A DNA stretch of 64,000 nt from Clavelina lepadiformis (lineage: Eukaryota > Chordata > Ascidiacea > Aplousobranchia > Clavelinidae), in assembly GCF_947623445.1 (NCBI RefSeq), contig NC_135243.1, positions 19,600,479-19,664,478 of the forward strand. The letters run 5' to 3'. Below the pieces are notes generated by a model that worked only from the letters and a program-made list of their open reading frames with translations, had not been told where the DNA came from and did no database searches. Numbering within the stretch: the first letter of the stretch is position 1; each line of letters opens with the position of its first letter. The position numbers and the translations under genes were made by a program. Positions 38,860 to 50,670 of the stretch are shown here, piece after piece.

Positions 38860-40626
38860 ATGGCTGAAAAATTTAGTGACTTAACTCGGCATCGGTTCAC
38901 GAAGTTTCACCCAACTCATACCACATCAACTGAAAAACAACTGAAGTTTCTTGAAGAGCAACTTATCTTCAAAGATGGTGACATCATGGAAGATGAAGAA
39001 GACCTCATCTTGGACATTATCCATTTACTGTCTTCAAAAGACCTCCGTGTCAAGAAATTGGTGTATCTGTACCTTTCACTAGTCAGGTCAGGTAATTCTG
39101 ATAAAATGGAGCATGCTACGAACTCCATACTTCAAGATCTTGCTGACGCAAATGCACTTGTGAGAAGAACTGTTCTGAGATCACTTTCTGAACTGCGGAT
39201 GTCTTCGCCAGTTTTAAACGGCATTCTACCATCAGCCATTATGACTGGTTTGGATGATTCCAGTCCAAACGTACGATGCATAGCGTTGGATGCTATAATT
39301 CAAATAAACCAGGTGAATGAAGATGCTTCAAGGGTATCAAATGATGCCTTTGAGAGCATGCTGAAGAAAACAAAGTTGATGATAACAAACGATACTGATC
39401 CGTCAGTTGTTGTGCGTTCGCTAGAATGCTTGGCAGTGTGCAAATGTGAAAACAAAATCATACAGGATTCACTGAGTTTATTACTGGACCGCCTTACAAT
39501 TCTTGATGATTCCCTCGCAGTTTCAGTGCTTAACAGAGCTAATCTATCGCTCTGCTGTCGTAGTTTAAAAGAGGATGAAGTGTATGCGTTGCTCAACAAA
39601 TTGGATCCATTAAAGTCGTTGTCTGTTGACTATTTGAAAGCGATTCAAACTATGTGTCTTATGTATTCCGTTTCTGCCAATGTAAATGATGTTAAAAAGG
39701 AGATAGTGAAACAGATTACAATGGCTATGCTATCACTATACACCATGAGCAATCAGGATGTAAAGTATATTCTTTTATGTAGCTTGCATACTATTGCATC
39801 ACTGGAGTCATGTGCCATCAGTGATTTATTTGAAAATGAAGTGAGACATTTTCTTTTATTATCTTCAGATTGTACCGATGTCATGATAAAAAAATTAGAA
39901 ATTTTAAGGTTTTGTTTAACGCACCACACCGCTGAACTTATATTAAGTAATGTACGCGTGTATTTGCACAAGTCACATTGGAGAAATGTTGTAGAAACTG
40001 CTTTTAAAACATTTGAAGACTTGCATGTTTTTTTACCTGAAAAGTGCAACAACGTTTTGACTATGCTTTTGCATTCTGCCACAAACGCTGTACTTGATCC
40101 ACTTGTTCTTTGCGTGTATCGTATTTATTTCAAATATCTTCCATCTGATTGTAACTACAGCCTCCCACCACAGTTATTAAGTGCTCTGATGAAGTGTTAT
40201 AAACATTTAAATCAAAATTCTTCTAAATGCTCTTTCTGGTGGGTAATGTGTGTAGGATCTGATATTTCTCACAGCAAACAATTGTCAATGATTATTAAAG
40301 ATGAAATTGTTACCAGTTTCTCGAACGATAACTTGTCGTCAAGCACTTTCCATCATTGTATTTTGACATCAACAGTAAAACTATTTTTAAAGTGGCCGAA
40401 AACTTTCGTTAATCAACTAAAAAGTTTGTTTTCAACAGTCTTGACACTACATGAACACTGCAGCTTAAAAGACCAAGGAAAGCGTTATTACAAGTTACTT
40501 AAACAGAATCGTTCACTTTTGGAAAAATTGGTTGAGTCATCAATTAAAATGAAACTTCCGTCAGAATCGAAAACTATAATGACAAATAATCTTAACTCTC
40601 TCAGTCAAGTGTCTGTGCCTGTTTGA
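38860..40626 (+). CDS. Adaptin-like AP-complex large subunit trunk (beta type, AP-4 beta-like), intronless
   Basis: 588 aa in one uninterrupted frame. The N-terminal half has the HEAT-like adaptin trunk signature of clathrin-adaptor large chains: VKKLVYLYLSL at about 66-76, ATNSILQDLADANALVRRTV, LRSLSELRMSSPV and GLDDSSPNVRCIALDAI. This segment matches the beta-subunit pattern (LVYLY...KDCSDPNPMVRGLALRS...LRMP) best known from AP4B1 and AP-1/2 beta chains. AP-4 beta is my best guess, for sorting at the trans-Golgi network. The second half is divergent. The protein ends without the hinge and ear domain seen in typical beta chains (human AP4B1 is about 740 aa). A CAATGTAG just before the start codon could be a splice acceptor of a 5'-UTR intron. 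Lack of coding introns may mean a retrocopy or simple intron loss. Confidence 0.75.
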   Translation: MAEKFSDLTRHRFTKFHPTHTTSTEKQLKFLEEQLIFKDGDIMEDEEDLILDIIHLLSSKDLRVKKLVYLYLSLVRSGNSDKMEHATNSILQDLADANALVRRTVLRSLSELRMSSPVLNGILPSAIMTGLDDSSPNVRCIALDAIIQINQVNEDASRVSNDAFESMLKKTKLMITNDTDPSVVVRSLECLAVCKCENKIIQDSLSLLLDRLTILDDSLAVSVLNRANLSLCCRSLKEDEVYALLNKLDPLKSLSVDYLKAIQTMCLMYSVSANVNDVKKEIVKQITMAMLSLYTMSNQDVKYILLCSLHTIASLESCAISDLFENEVRHFLLLSSDCTDVMIKKLEILRFCLTHHTAELILSNVRVYLHKSHWRNVVETAFKTFEDLHVFLPEKCNNVLTMLLHSATNAVLDPLVLCVYRIYFKYLPSDCNYSLPPQLLSALMKCYKHLNQNSSKCSFWWVMCVGSDISHSKQLSMIIKDEIVTSFSNDNLSSSTFHHCILTSTVKLFLKWPKTFVNQLKSLFSTVLTLHEHCSLKDQGKRYYKLLKQNRSLLEKLVESSIKMKLPSESKTIMTNNLNSLSQVSVPV

Positions 40627-40832
40627 CTATTTCTTGACCGTATTGGTTTTATTTAGATATTTCATGTAAGGTATATACTGTATTATATTTATTTGGTTTG
40701 AGGTGTTTTTTAAATCCTGATACAGCACTTGATACATTTCCATTTTCGAGTTTATTTTACTGTTTTATTAAATGTATGCAGTAGTCTGGTGATTTTTTAA
40801 GCATATTTGCTTAGCTAGTCAGCTTAGCATAA

Positions 40833-40838
40833 AATAAA
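40833..40838 (+). terminator. Poly(A) signal AATAAA, adaptin-like gene
   Basis: First clear AATAAA after the stop codon, about 205 nt downstream. Confidence 0.5.
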
Positions 40839-41179
40839 AAGTATGGTTGCTTAAAAAAGGTTAAAGGTTAAGGAATTACCTTCAGTATAGCGCTGCTGTA
40901 GTAAAACAAGCAAATTTTTTTTGCAGGCTTGTAATCTATTTTATACGACTGAAAAATCAAAAAAATATGTTAGGAAATTTGTGATTGCCAGAAAATTAGC
41001 AAATCTTGAAGGGTTTTTCATGTATATTATTGAATGCTGACTGTCAAGGGTTTAAGTTGTTGCCACTCTTGCTTTTGGTAAGACAGAAATACCGGAGTTC
41101 TTTTTCATTCTTTTACCTAATATTGCCATAATTTTCTCAATTGTAAGGTGAGATTTTAGTTGCTTAAACTGTCTATGAC

Positions 41180-41690
41180 AGGTTGAGAAGTTCGTGAAGC
41201 ATTTTTTTCATGTAATGGGACTTCACTAAAATTTTTCTTTGAGAAAAGGAGGACTTGCTTAAAACGGAATTTAACAGCCAACAAGCATTTTTCTGCTGAA
41301 AAGGTACTAATGGTTTTGTTTGGAATGGTAGTGCACGCAAGCTGGATGATCAAGTGATTTTTGTTAAAGTTTTGTCTATACCGCTTTTTGGGTAAAATGC
41401 CTACTTTTTAACAGCATCTTTAAACTAAGCAGTAAGAAGATGATACTTTTCATGATTTAAAACCGTTTTTAGTCATCCGTGTGTTTTTCTTCTTTACTTT
41501 TGTATAATAGCTTCGAAATTGGTTAATTTACTGTTTCTTTTTCACTGTCTATAAATAATATTTAAAGGAGAACATAGAAGTCTGCAAGTTATGAAACAAA
41601 TACCCTGAAAGTTCCTAAACCAATCCATTTGATCGAAAATGGCATGGAAAAAATTTTGGTAATGAAGTATTTTAATATGAAGCCAGTTGC
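41180..41690. repeat. Diverged direct repeat (family 4), copy 1, upstream of the FN3K relic
   Basis: Shares, in order, TTCCATGTAATGG-like, CAAACAAGCRTTTTTCT-like, GGAATGGTAGT, TTTCTTTTTCNNTGTCTATA and AAAGGAGAACATA motifs with 45720-46050. The two copies flank the FN3K relic and FN3K copy B. Confidence 0.6.
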
Positions 41691-41896
41691 TAACCAGACT
41701 GCAAGTTGGTAAGCATTGTTAGCTTTTATTATATGTAACATTATAATACTTTAGATATTTTTCTGTTGTTATGAATGCTTTAAAAAATTACAACCAAACT
41801 AAAATATTTTCAGAGGAGTCGTTACCCTTTAAACCAAAAATAATATAAATTTATATATAAATTTGCTCTCTTGGTAAGCTACTTAATGTTAGCATT

Positions 41897-42312
41897 AATC
41901 GGTGGTGGGCAGCAAGCTACTGCAGTGCCCAATTACTGAACCGTGATACTTTTTTACTGGTACCATTGGTAGTTTTGAGAAAAAGTACAAAAGTATTTCA
42001 AAGTTTTACGAAGTATGTTTATCAAAATCAAAAAGTATTTTTATTAATTCTTAATATCAATTTTAGCGTTCGCTTTTCATGTTTTAATCTACAAATGTTT
42101 ATGAAGCCTCAAGGAATGAGGCTAGTTATGTTTTGATGCTTTAACCTGTACTGGGCCATAATAGAAGCAAAACTTGCACATGCAACAGGTTTTGCGATAC
42201 AAAAAGTACCAGTATAAAATACCACAAACTGCCAAATTCCGTTTTTTTAAATCCGTCCCGATCTCATGAATTCCTTTTTATTCCAAGTGCCAGTACTGTT
42301 AACGACAGGACT
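41897..42312. repeat. Dispersed repeat family 2, copy 2
   Basis: Diverged partner of 33727-34175 with the same order of motifs (GTGCCCAATTACTGAACCGT, TATCAATTTTAGC, GGGCCATAATAGAAGC, AAAAAGTACCAGTA). It abuts the FN3K relic on its 5' side. Confidence 0.6.
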
Positions 42313-42379
42313 TTTCTAGTGCTGACTGCCTATTTCTGGCATTAATTGGAGTTAAGCTATTTTCTTTCGAAAATGTTTG

Positions 42380-42790
42380 CAGAACTAGGCGAGGATTTGG
42401 AAAACCTGCGCTTACATAATAGAAGACTCATGCAGAAGTGTTTTAAGAACTCACAACCGGTTGGAAAATCAAGGGAAGTGACAAGTTTGGCCTTTATACC
42501 GCAACATGTCGTGGATTCATGCCAATAGACAATACTTGGAAAGCAGACTGGGTGCAATTTTTGTCTCATCCAGGCTGACCCTGCATCATGTTATGGCCAT
42601 GTGGAGTTTGATCTTTTCCTGGCGTATATGTTTGGCAGCTTTCCTGCTGACTTTTATAACGGTTTTCATAGCGTAATTCCCATAAATTCATTTGAAATTG
42701 TACCACTTGTATGATTACTTGGGCCACTGGAACCAAATTGGTCAAGAAAAGTATAAATTACCCTCAGTCAATGTGTTAAAAAAATCTGGT
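42380..42790 (+). pseudogene. Decayed fructosamine-3-kinase exon 3
   Basis: Pieces of FN3K exon 3 in order: ELGEDLENLRLHNRRLMQK, CRGFMPIDNTWKADWVQF, then DPASCYGHVEFDLFLAYMFG, SFPADFYNGFHSVIP and LGHWNQIG. These lie in more than one frame with stops between. The middle of the exon, including the catalytic HGDLWGGN loop, is deleted. Exons 1 and 2 are not found upstream, where repeat family 2 lies instead. It is about 0.6 kb upstream of intact copy B on the same strand, so it is most likely the remnant of a tandem FN3K duplicate. Confidence 0.85.
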
Positions 42791-43403
42791 TAAATTGTTT
42801 GCAAACATAAAAAATCGCTAATATTCCTAAACATGTGCCATGTTTATCTTTGGTGCCATTTTTCCAATGCTTTTTTATTTTGATTACATTATATATCTGC
42901 AAAATATTATAATGAAAATGCCATGTCCAATGATATTTTGTGTTGTCACGTCATGCAGAAAAGTACATTGAAATTTGAAAACTAGGTAAAGACATTGATT
43001 TTTTCTTCATTTTTGCTTTACAGTTAACGGTACTTTATAATTTAATCCAAAGTACTCACAGATTGATCAGATATTAATTTTATCGTCAAAACACTTAATA
43101 ATGTCACGATGTGATCTGTGCTGCCAATATTTGCTTTTTATTTACTGTGTAAGTTGCAACTGTTAAGATTTTTTTCTATGTAAAAAAACTATGTCATGTA
43201 CAAAGTGTACATTTTTTCTGTTTCTCAGTGCTGTGAATTTATCATTGGTAGTTGTCAAGCCTATTGTATGCAACATAAAGTGCCGATGCACCATTCTCTC
43301 AAGATAGATCCATATTTGTTTCTTGTAAATTTAAAATTCACGTGGCATTGATCTTTCTTGTTTAGATCTCGTGTTCTAATACGAATATTATGAAATGTAA
43401 CAA

Positions 43404-44839
43404 ATGGAAAAACTCCTCAAGGAAGAGTTTGGATGTGACAATGTCCAGCCAGCAGGAGGAGCTGGTGGGGGATGCATCAGCTCTGGAAGCGCATACTTGA
43501 TAGATGGTGAAAAGGTTTTTGTCAAGCAAAATCCATCTCTTGGATCAAGGTATTGCCAGTAGCCTATAATATCATTATTTCTTAATCAGTTGTAATTTAT
43601 CCGGTATTGCTGAGCCCAGGGTTAACTAGCTTTATCCATTTCTGCTAAAATTAAAGTTTTGAATTTTTATATCTAGCTGCAAGCAAGATATTGGTTTCCC
43701 ATCCCAGCAGACCTTGGGCTTTTACGTGTAATTTAGTAGGACTAGAGTTCCTTTCATTTACTATATATCAGTAAATTTATTCAGGATCATGTTTGATGGA
43801 GAGTATGCAAGCCTGGAAAAGCTACATAAATGCAATATTGTTCGTGTTCCAAAACCCATCAAAGTATTTGGTCGTGGAGATGAGTCCTACTTTGTTATGG
43901 AGTATCTCAATATAAATTCACTTAGCAAGCAAGCTTCAAGTAAGATTTCTTAGCTGTATTGAAGAATAACATATATATAGTTATCTAAATAGATTGTGAT
44001 TTGGTTTCATGACTTGTTACCTTTAAGCTAAGAAAAATGGGATTCATTTGAGGTTCAATGTCAATTAAACCCTTAACCCAACCAGTCGGTTAATTTCAAC
44101 TTTATTCAAGCCGATAGGTGGAGTTTGAACATACTTGGCTACAGTTTATTAGGATTTAGCCAATTTTTTTTAATATATTACACAGATATGTTAATGTGCA
44201 AAACATCTATCATTCTTAGGTCTTGGAGAAAAAATGGCCAGACTCCATCTTCACAACAAACAGTTGAAAGTCGCTTCAGAAAAAGATGCAAGCTATGTTG
44301 GTAGAGCAACTGAATGTGTCATTAAGTTCGGTTTTCATATCACGACATGCTGTGGATTTATTCCAATGAATAATGACTGGAAAGAAGACTGGGTGCAGTT
44401 CTACGCCTGCAATCGTCTTCAGCCACAAATAAACATGGTGCTTGAAAAATATCGTGATCGCGATGCGCTAAATTTGTGGCCTCAGGTTGAACGTAATCTA
44501 CCAAAACTTTTCCCAAGTACTTTGGAGATTGTTCCTGCATTACTTCATGGAGACCTGTGGGGAGGTAATGCGGGGGAAGTTGAGTCTGAAGCCTGCATTT
44601 TTGACCCCGCTTGCAGTTACGGCCACTCTGAGTTTGACCTAGCCATATCCCACATGTTCGGGGGATTTCCGTCTGCCTATTTTTCTTGCTATCATAAATT
44701 AATCCCAAAAGAGCCTGGATTTGAAAAGCGTCTTAAACTGTACAAACTCTTTCATTATTTAAATCACTGGAATCATTTTGGCAGTGGGTATAAGTCGACC
44801 TCAATGTCATTAATGCAAGATATTGCCAACTTGAAGTAA
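43404..44839 (+). CDS. FN3K: Fructosamine-3-kinase, copy B (3 exons, intact)
   Basis: Exons 43404-43549, 43785-43939 and 44220-44839 (146, 155 and 620 nt, the same lengths as copy A) give about 306 aa. Start: MEKLLKEEFGC, with the nucleotide loop GGGCISSGSAYL and the ATP lysine in KVFVKQNP. Exon 2: MFDGEYASLEKLHKCNIVRV and VMEYL. Exon 3: ARLHLHNKQL, TTCCGFIPMN, the catalytic LLHGDLWGGN, FDPACSYGHSEFDLAISHMF and LNHWNHFGSGYKS. All the residues expected for kinase activity are in place, and HGDLWGGN is closer to the family consensus than HGDFWVGN in copy A. Cytosolic repair of glycated proteins is inferred from the family. Two intact, clearly diverged copies could split roles as FN3K and FN3KRP do in mammals, but this pair may equally be a separate duplication. 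Confidence 0.94.
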
Positions 44840-45176
44840 AGTTTATATGATTTAAACAGATGACTTTTGAATTCAGTATTAAGAAAACGTACAATATATT
44901 ATGTGATTTAATACAAATGAAATCAAAAATAACTTCATTAGATCAATCTTTTTTGTATAAATGGATGTACAACTCTTTCATATGTATAGGGTTCCCAATT
45001 AGCATGACCTACCTTATAAATAACAGCTGACACTGCTGAAAAACATTTGTCAAACTTTTTAAATGCTTACTTATTCAACTATAGGCTTATACTTAACACT
45101 ATTTTTGAGAGTAAAAGAAAACCTGTTTTTCATGTGTACCCAATTTGCAAAATTTCTCTGTTTCATAGCTCATGTA

Positions 45177-45182
45177 AATAAA
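45177..45182 (+). terminator. Poly(A) signal AATAAA, FN3K copy B
   Basis: AATAAA about 340 nt beyond the stop codon, followed by no other gene on this strand. Confidence 0.45.
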
Positions 45183-45309
45183 GATTGTGGCCCAAATCTA
45201 CTTGCAGGATACAAATTCAAAATGGTTAATATTCGTATTTCGGTATTTCAACGTTTAGATTAGTGTTTAATTCAACACACTCCTGAAGATTACCTAGCAT
45301 ATAAGTTAT

Positions 45310-46050
45310 CGATATCAGGGTTTCCCAAACTTTTTTGTTCTGAGACTGCATTTTGGAAAAGAAATTTCTATGCACCCCTTTGATGGGTAGCCTACACGCT
45401 AACGATATTAAAACAATAAATATCCCATCACAAATGTCAAGTGGTGTTTTTTTCTCAAGCTTAAAATACAGATTTGCCCCCAAAAATGCATTACAAATAT
45501 TTTCACTATAGGCCTGTTCTTAGGTATGAAGGTTACAAAAACTTTTGTTTCTGATGTATCAAGCCCATTTGTTCCACGACCCCAAACGGTGTCGCCACCC
45601 ATGTCGCCATTTTTCCTATTTTGTTGTGGTTTTTGAAACAGAATTAGTAATTGAGGTGTATTGACAACCACACTGTTCTTATAGTAAGATGGCAGTTTTG
45701 TTTCCTAAGCTGTTAATAATTGGTTAAGAAATTTATGTACGACTTTATTCCATGTAATGGTACTTGACTAAATTTATTTTTGGATAATGGATGGCTTACT
45801 TTATATGAATATTAAAAGCAAACAAGCGTTTTTCTACGAAAAAGATACTAGTTGTTTTGCTTGCAATGGTAGTACATACCAACTAGACGATAAAATGATG
45901 TATAATGGCTTCGAAACTTACATTTTCTTTTTCGATGTCTATAGACCATAGAATAATACCTAAAGGAGAACATAAAATTTTATAAACGATTTATGAAACA
46001 AATGCCCTGAACGTTTTCAAACCAATCTTGGTAATGGAGTATTTTAATAT
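45310..46050. repeat. Repeat-rich flank: possible hAT-type end and family 4 copy 2
   Basis: CAGGGTTTCCCAAACTTTTT at 45316-45335 looks like one end of a hAT-type element; the other end was not found. 45720-46050 is the partner of 41180-41690 (family 4). Short minus frames here (45226-45671) are not supported as genes. Confidence 0.4.
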
Positions 46051-47184
46051 GACCTTTTACCTAGTTTTTTAATGAATTTTGAGACAAAACTACCAGTTGA
46101 AGTGTATTGACAACTTAAATGAAATACAGCTTAGTGAAAGAAAAAAAAGATACAGTATTTTTACAAGCGAAGTCAGCCAACATGAACAGCTGTTTCACAC
46201 AATTGGCAGCAATAAAAATAAGACCAATTAAGCCAGCTTTTGACACATAAAAACGATTCCTTCACTTCTAGATATTTTGTAATAACAGTCAAATAGGTAT
46301 TTTAACCATTATTTTATGTCAAAAGTATTTCAATGTATACCATCCAAATAGCATTATTAATGCTAAATAACATTAGTGCAGATATAAATTTTATAAACAT
46401 GTGCAACATTAAACAGTAAGATGTGGTAGTGTAATATTTATTTCAGTACAGTATAGCTAGCCTCTTTCCATCATTCTTTTTGTGATACCATATGATGAAT
46501 TTTAGCTTTAGTAGGCAATTAATTGCTTAGATGAGCAACTTGAACCTTTTCAAACATACACATGGTATCAAAAACGCATTTATGAGATCATTCCATACTA
46601 TTAGGGTTGCATGCTAAGCAATAATAGCACACATGCATATTGAAAATGCATGTGTCTGCACGACGAAAACCTGGTCGACTTCAGCCCGCAATGAAGACAC
46701 AATCAATATTATAAGCCATTAATTCTACAACTGATAACACATAGCAGACCAATTTTGACCGTTTTTGCAGCCATTTCAAAGTTTTCATGCTGATTTTTGC
46801 AAATCTACAATATTACACATAAAATGACTAACACAATATAATATATATATAAAAAAATTAAAACCTCTATATAGAACATTTGTAATAGAGCGTAAACACA
46901 TAACAAGTTGGTTATTTTAACACTGGTGATAAACAGTTATGTAGGGATGGCAATTACTTACACAATAAAAACTTTTAATAACAAAAATGCGATGCACCAT
47001 ATTGGTAGATCTATGAGTGGTGGCATAAATAATTCATTTAAACGGAATATATACCAAAGGATCCACCTCATACTGAGAAATACAATCAATGATATATACA
47101 TATCACACGAGTACCAGGCATGCAGAAGTAACTGAATTACGTTTGGAAATAGTGTAAGCAGCATTCATTGCACCAGTAGTAAAT
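46051..47184. other. 3' flank of the APBA gene, no gene seen
   Basis: AT-rich and largely the expected 3'-UTR and flank of the minus-strand APBA gene. Frames near 46908-47164 overlap on both strands and show no domain. Confidence 0.45.
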
Positions 47185-49656
47185 TTAGATGTAAACTGGT
47201 TGTTCTTGTCCAGTTAGTAAGCGGTACATTGTACCTGGCATCGTTTTCATTTGGATTTCACCAACAGACGATACCAAAGTTTGAACTATTTTCTCATGTG
47301 GTGTCGCCACCACACTTTGGCCATTGATTTCAATTATACGATGACCAACTCTGACCCCTCCCCTCTCAGCAATTCCTCCTCTCATTAGACTGCAAATAAT
47401 GCCTTCCTGTACAGAAAAGCCCAACTGGTATTTGAGGTCTGGGCGCTTTATCAAAACTGTAACCACAGGTGGGCAGGACACAATATTGAGACGTGCAAGA
47501 GATTGTGCACGAAGGCCTTTGATAATGCTTTGGCAGGTTGTTATCGGCAAGCCGACTAAGCTTGTGCCATTAACAGTCATTATTTGATCGCCTATACTTA
47601 GTTTTCCACACTTCTCGGCTGGACCGCCATGCTGTAGGTTGGCTAAGATGACGGTAGGAACAATGGATCCCCATCCCGATTCAACAATAACCACACCCAG
47701 GGCTTCTCCTTTTTTCTTTTCCACCCACACATCTTTCACATTTTCTCTGTTTGAATAATGTACCAGATCGTCGTGATACATATCTTGCATATCCAATAGT
47801 TCGTTGTAATCATCCCTCGTGAGAGTCTGTGGCTCAATTCCGTTTGAAATTAAAAACTGCTGGTAAGCGACATTAAATGACTGTCCTATAGCCTGTGCCA
47901 TTAGGTTGGAATCTACAGAGGAAAATACGTGGCATATAATACGGTATGACCGCTGAGGCTTAGGGTCTCTCATTATCTGAGGTTCGTCAGGGTTTTCACT
48001 TCGTGGAGCCCTTCGCTTTGCCATGATAACAAGCAGTTTACCGATATCAGCTATGTATGATATTGACCTCAGAGTGTGGTCCATCATTGTCTCTTGGGTA
48101 TCAGCATTTAAAATTTTAATTTTATCGGTAGAAATAAATAAGTCAACCTCTACGCTTGGCTGTGATTCACCTTCAGGTGCTTTAATGCGATGCACTGCTT
48201 CCTGAGCCTGCATCATTCGTGCATTTTTGCCAGGATTTCTTTCAGACTGTAACTGTGTAGAACCTAAGTAGTTGGCCGAAAATATGATGCCCTCTATGAG
48301 ATCTGCTGGTTCACATGGACCTGCTGCTTCAATCAGAGGTCGAATAAGGGAATTGGGTTGTTGTGGTAAAGTTCTATCCTGTAGTTCCGAAGATGGTAGG
48401 TCTGGCTCTGTACTGGAATAAACAGGTTGATTAACTGGAATTGACAGATTTGTTTCTAGTGTTTGTATATCCGGTTCTACTTTAACCCATGGGTTATCCA
48501 ACTCAGGAGTTGTAAGCACAGGGTGACTGTTTCGAAGTTTTACTTCGCGGACTGCAGCTTCTATATCTTCCACATTTGCATTGTCATCAACGTCTATCTT
48601 TTCGTTTTGCTTTGCCCTTAGTTTCGGCATTAACTGAAAAGGGGGATTATGATAACTAGATCCAGCCGTTAATAGAGTTGGGTGGTGATCATATTCCTGA
48701 CCATTGCGTGGTTGATTGACAGAGCCAGAAGAGGAGAATGAAGGCAGCGATGAATTACTTGATGCCGATGACTGCATGCTGCTAATAGTAGTGTTGCTTA
48801 ATGGAGATGTGCGCATTTGCCACAAATCTCCAGCTTCATCTAAACTATTCATATTGTTGAACGGGTTTACACGCTTCGATCGTCCTGCTGCAAAAGTTGT
48901 TGGCTTAATCACAGCATGGTTTTCTGGCATTGTCTGCTTAGCATTACTCGATGATTCATGCTCAAGTCTACCTGTTATTTCATCATAAGTATGAACTGAA
49001 TTGTGTTCGACTTCATCATCATACGAAAGAGAATGTGCAGTATCATTTGTTTTGTGTGAAGCTGAGCTAATTGGTGAGGTTGGTGTTTCTGCGTTCAAAA
49101 ATGCTTCTTTGTTGCTGTTTAGCATCTCTTCCAATTTCTCTTCTACCTTTTCATGTCTTGGTGACTGATATTGAGTCTGCATTTTACCATCTGCAAGCAA
49201 CGAAGCCTCACTTGCTAATTTTGAATCATGATTCAATGCTCCTTGCTTGTTAGGGCTCACATCAATACAGTTATTTTGATTAGAAGCATTGTCACTTTTG
49301 TGAGCTTTGTCATTATCGCTGGTGACTTCAGGTACAGATAAGCCATGAAGATTATCTTCCCCTTTGTCACTCATAACATCTTCTGTGTTGGAATGGGAAA
49401 TTGCTTCTTCCTCGTCTAGTATATGATGGTCATTTAGTATACGATGTTGGACAGGATATTGCTGTGTGTTAGCATCTGTCTCTTTGGAATCACTATTTGA
49501 CATTGACAAACATGAAGCATTAACGAGGACATTTCTACCACTGTTTGAATCATTATCTTCTGGAGAGTAAACATCACCTTCGTCCTCATTGTCTGAATAA
49601 CTTCCAGTGCTATGTTCTAATGGAAGAGCATCTTTGCCTGTATTTTTTTCAGTCAT
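47185..49656 (-). CDS. APBA: X11/Mint family adaptor (APBA): PTB + two PDZ domains, single exon
   Basis: 823 aa in one frame; a stop lies in frame a few codons upstream, so the first ATG is taken. Residues 1-450 are acidic and Ser/Asn-rich, probably disordered. The PTB domain runs about 453-605 ([59 protein letters not shown]). PDZ1 is about 639-725 ([36 protein letters not shown]) and PDZ2 about 731-806 ([35 protein letters not shown]). It ends in the conserved [13 protein letters not shown] tail that folds back on PDZ1. Family role: binds the NPTY tail of the amyloid precursor and assembles trafficking and presynaptic complexes with Munc18 and others. The basic insert found in the PTB of vertebrate APBA1 between HRIK and APEGESQP is absent. 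A CATTTACAG just upstream may be the acceptor of a 5'-UTR intron. Confidence 0.96.
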   Translation of the reverse strand: MTEKNTGKDALPLEHSTGSYSDNEDEGDVYSPEDNDSNSGRNVLVNASCLSMSNSDSKETDANTQQYPVQHRILNDHHILDEEEAISHSNTEDVMSDKGEDNLHGLSVPEVTSDNDKAHKSDNASNQNNCIDVSPNKQGALNHDSKLASEASLLADGKMQTQYQSPRHEKVEEKLEEMLNSNKEAFLNAETPTSPISSASHKTNDTAHSLSYDDEVEHNSVHTYDEITGRLEHESSSNAKQTMPENHAVIKPTTFAAGRSKRVNPFNNMNSLDEAGDLWQMRTSPLSNTTISSMQSSASSNSSLPSFSSSGSVNQPRNGQEYDHHPTLLTAGSSYHNPPFQLMPKLRAKQNEKIDVDDNANVEDIEAAVREVKLRNSHPVLTTPELDNPWVKVEPDIQTLETNLSIPVNQPVYSSTEPDLPSSELQDRTLPQQPNSLIRPLIEAAGPCEPADLIEGIIFSANYLGSTQLQSERNPGKNARMMQAQEAVHRIKAPEGESQPSVEVDLFISTDKIKILNADTQETMMDHTLRSISYIADIGKLLVIMAKRRAPRSENPDEPQIMRDPKPQRSYRIICHVFSSVDSNLMAQAIGQSFNVAYQQFLISNGIEPQTLTRDDYNELLDMQDMYHDDLVHYSNRENVKDVWVEKKKGEALGVVIVESGWGSIVPTVILANLQHGGPAEKCGKLSIGDQIMTVNGTSLVGLPITTCQSIIKGLRAQSLARLNIVSCPPVVTVLIKRPDLKYQLGFSVQEGIICSLMRGGIAERGGVRVGHRIIEINGQSVVATPHEKIVQTLVSSVGEIQMKTMPGTMYRLLTGQEQPVYI

Positions 49657-50670
49657 ATTTTTAAAACGGAAAAACTATAAGTAGGGTTTCTACCTAAAGC
49701 ATAACCTGTAAATGGAAAAGTATATACTGTTAATTAAAACTCTCAAATTTTTCCATAAGAAAACTTACGGTACATAATATGTTCGCCGAATAAATATATC
49801 GTTTTTGGAAATAACTCACAACCTATCTGTCAAGCAACCAAATCATAGCTGTGCCGCTGCCATACTCCCGATGGAAAGACTGGCAGTTCTTGCGTAATGC
49901 AAAATTATTTATTATGTATTTTATCATTTGAAACAACATTATTATTCTGACTATTAGTAACAATCACAAAGTAAATGTGTAACTTATACTTTTGTCATGA
50001 TTTATCATAACAATTTCATAATATTTTTGTTATTTCACTTTGTTAACTACAATTGTTTTGTGCATAATTTCTGTTTTATTGTAACTTTCTCTTCTATAAA
50101 ACCTTACAAAAAAGTTATAAAACCTTTATAAACCAATAAAAAAAACACTAACTTTTATCTCAGATTTCCTATTTATATAATTATTATTAGTTGATTTCTC
50201 AATATATTCCCTTTTTCATTGTAATTATATCTCCACTTATACCCACATTTTATTTTTATTTTTGGGTTTTCTGTCCCGATCTCGAGACAGAAAATCTATC
50301 TATCTATGTCATTTGACAGTACTACTAAATCGAAATGAATTTGAGATATCGCCTAACGTAACATACCATATTTTTCATTCCCCCACATACATTGCATGCA
50401 AGTGCAGAACCGGACTTTCAAATCTGTGGACTTTCAAAAAATTCCGATGTCACACCCAAAGCTCAGCCATGGATTTGTCGGAGAAAGTGTGTGACTGACC
50501 AATGAAATCACATGTGACGCAAAAAAAGAAAAACAATGTCACTTTTACAATTAATATTAGCTGCTTATTTACCCAAGCATATCATTATTTTTAATACGAT
50601 GCCTGTCACATGGGTTCTACTATGAGCATACTTTTTCGAAATGCCCGAGGGGTGAAATAATGTGTTAATT
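49657..50670. other. 5' flank of the APBA gene
   Basis: Very AT-rich. It should hold the APBA promoter and a likely 5'-UTR exon, neither of which I can fix. The TCTATCTATC run near 50296 is a short simple repeat. Confidence 0.45.
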
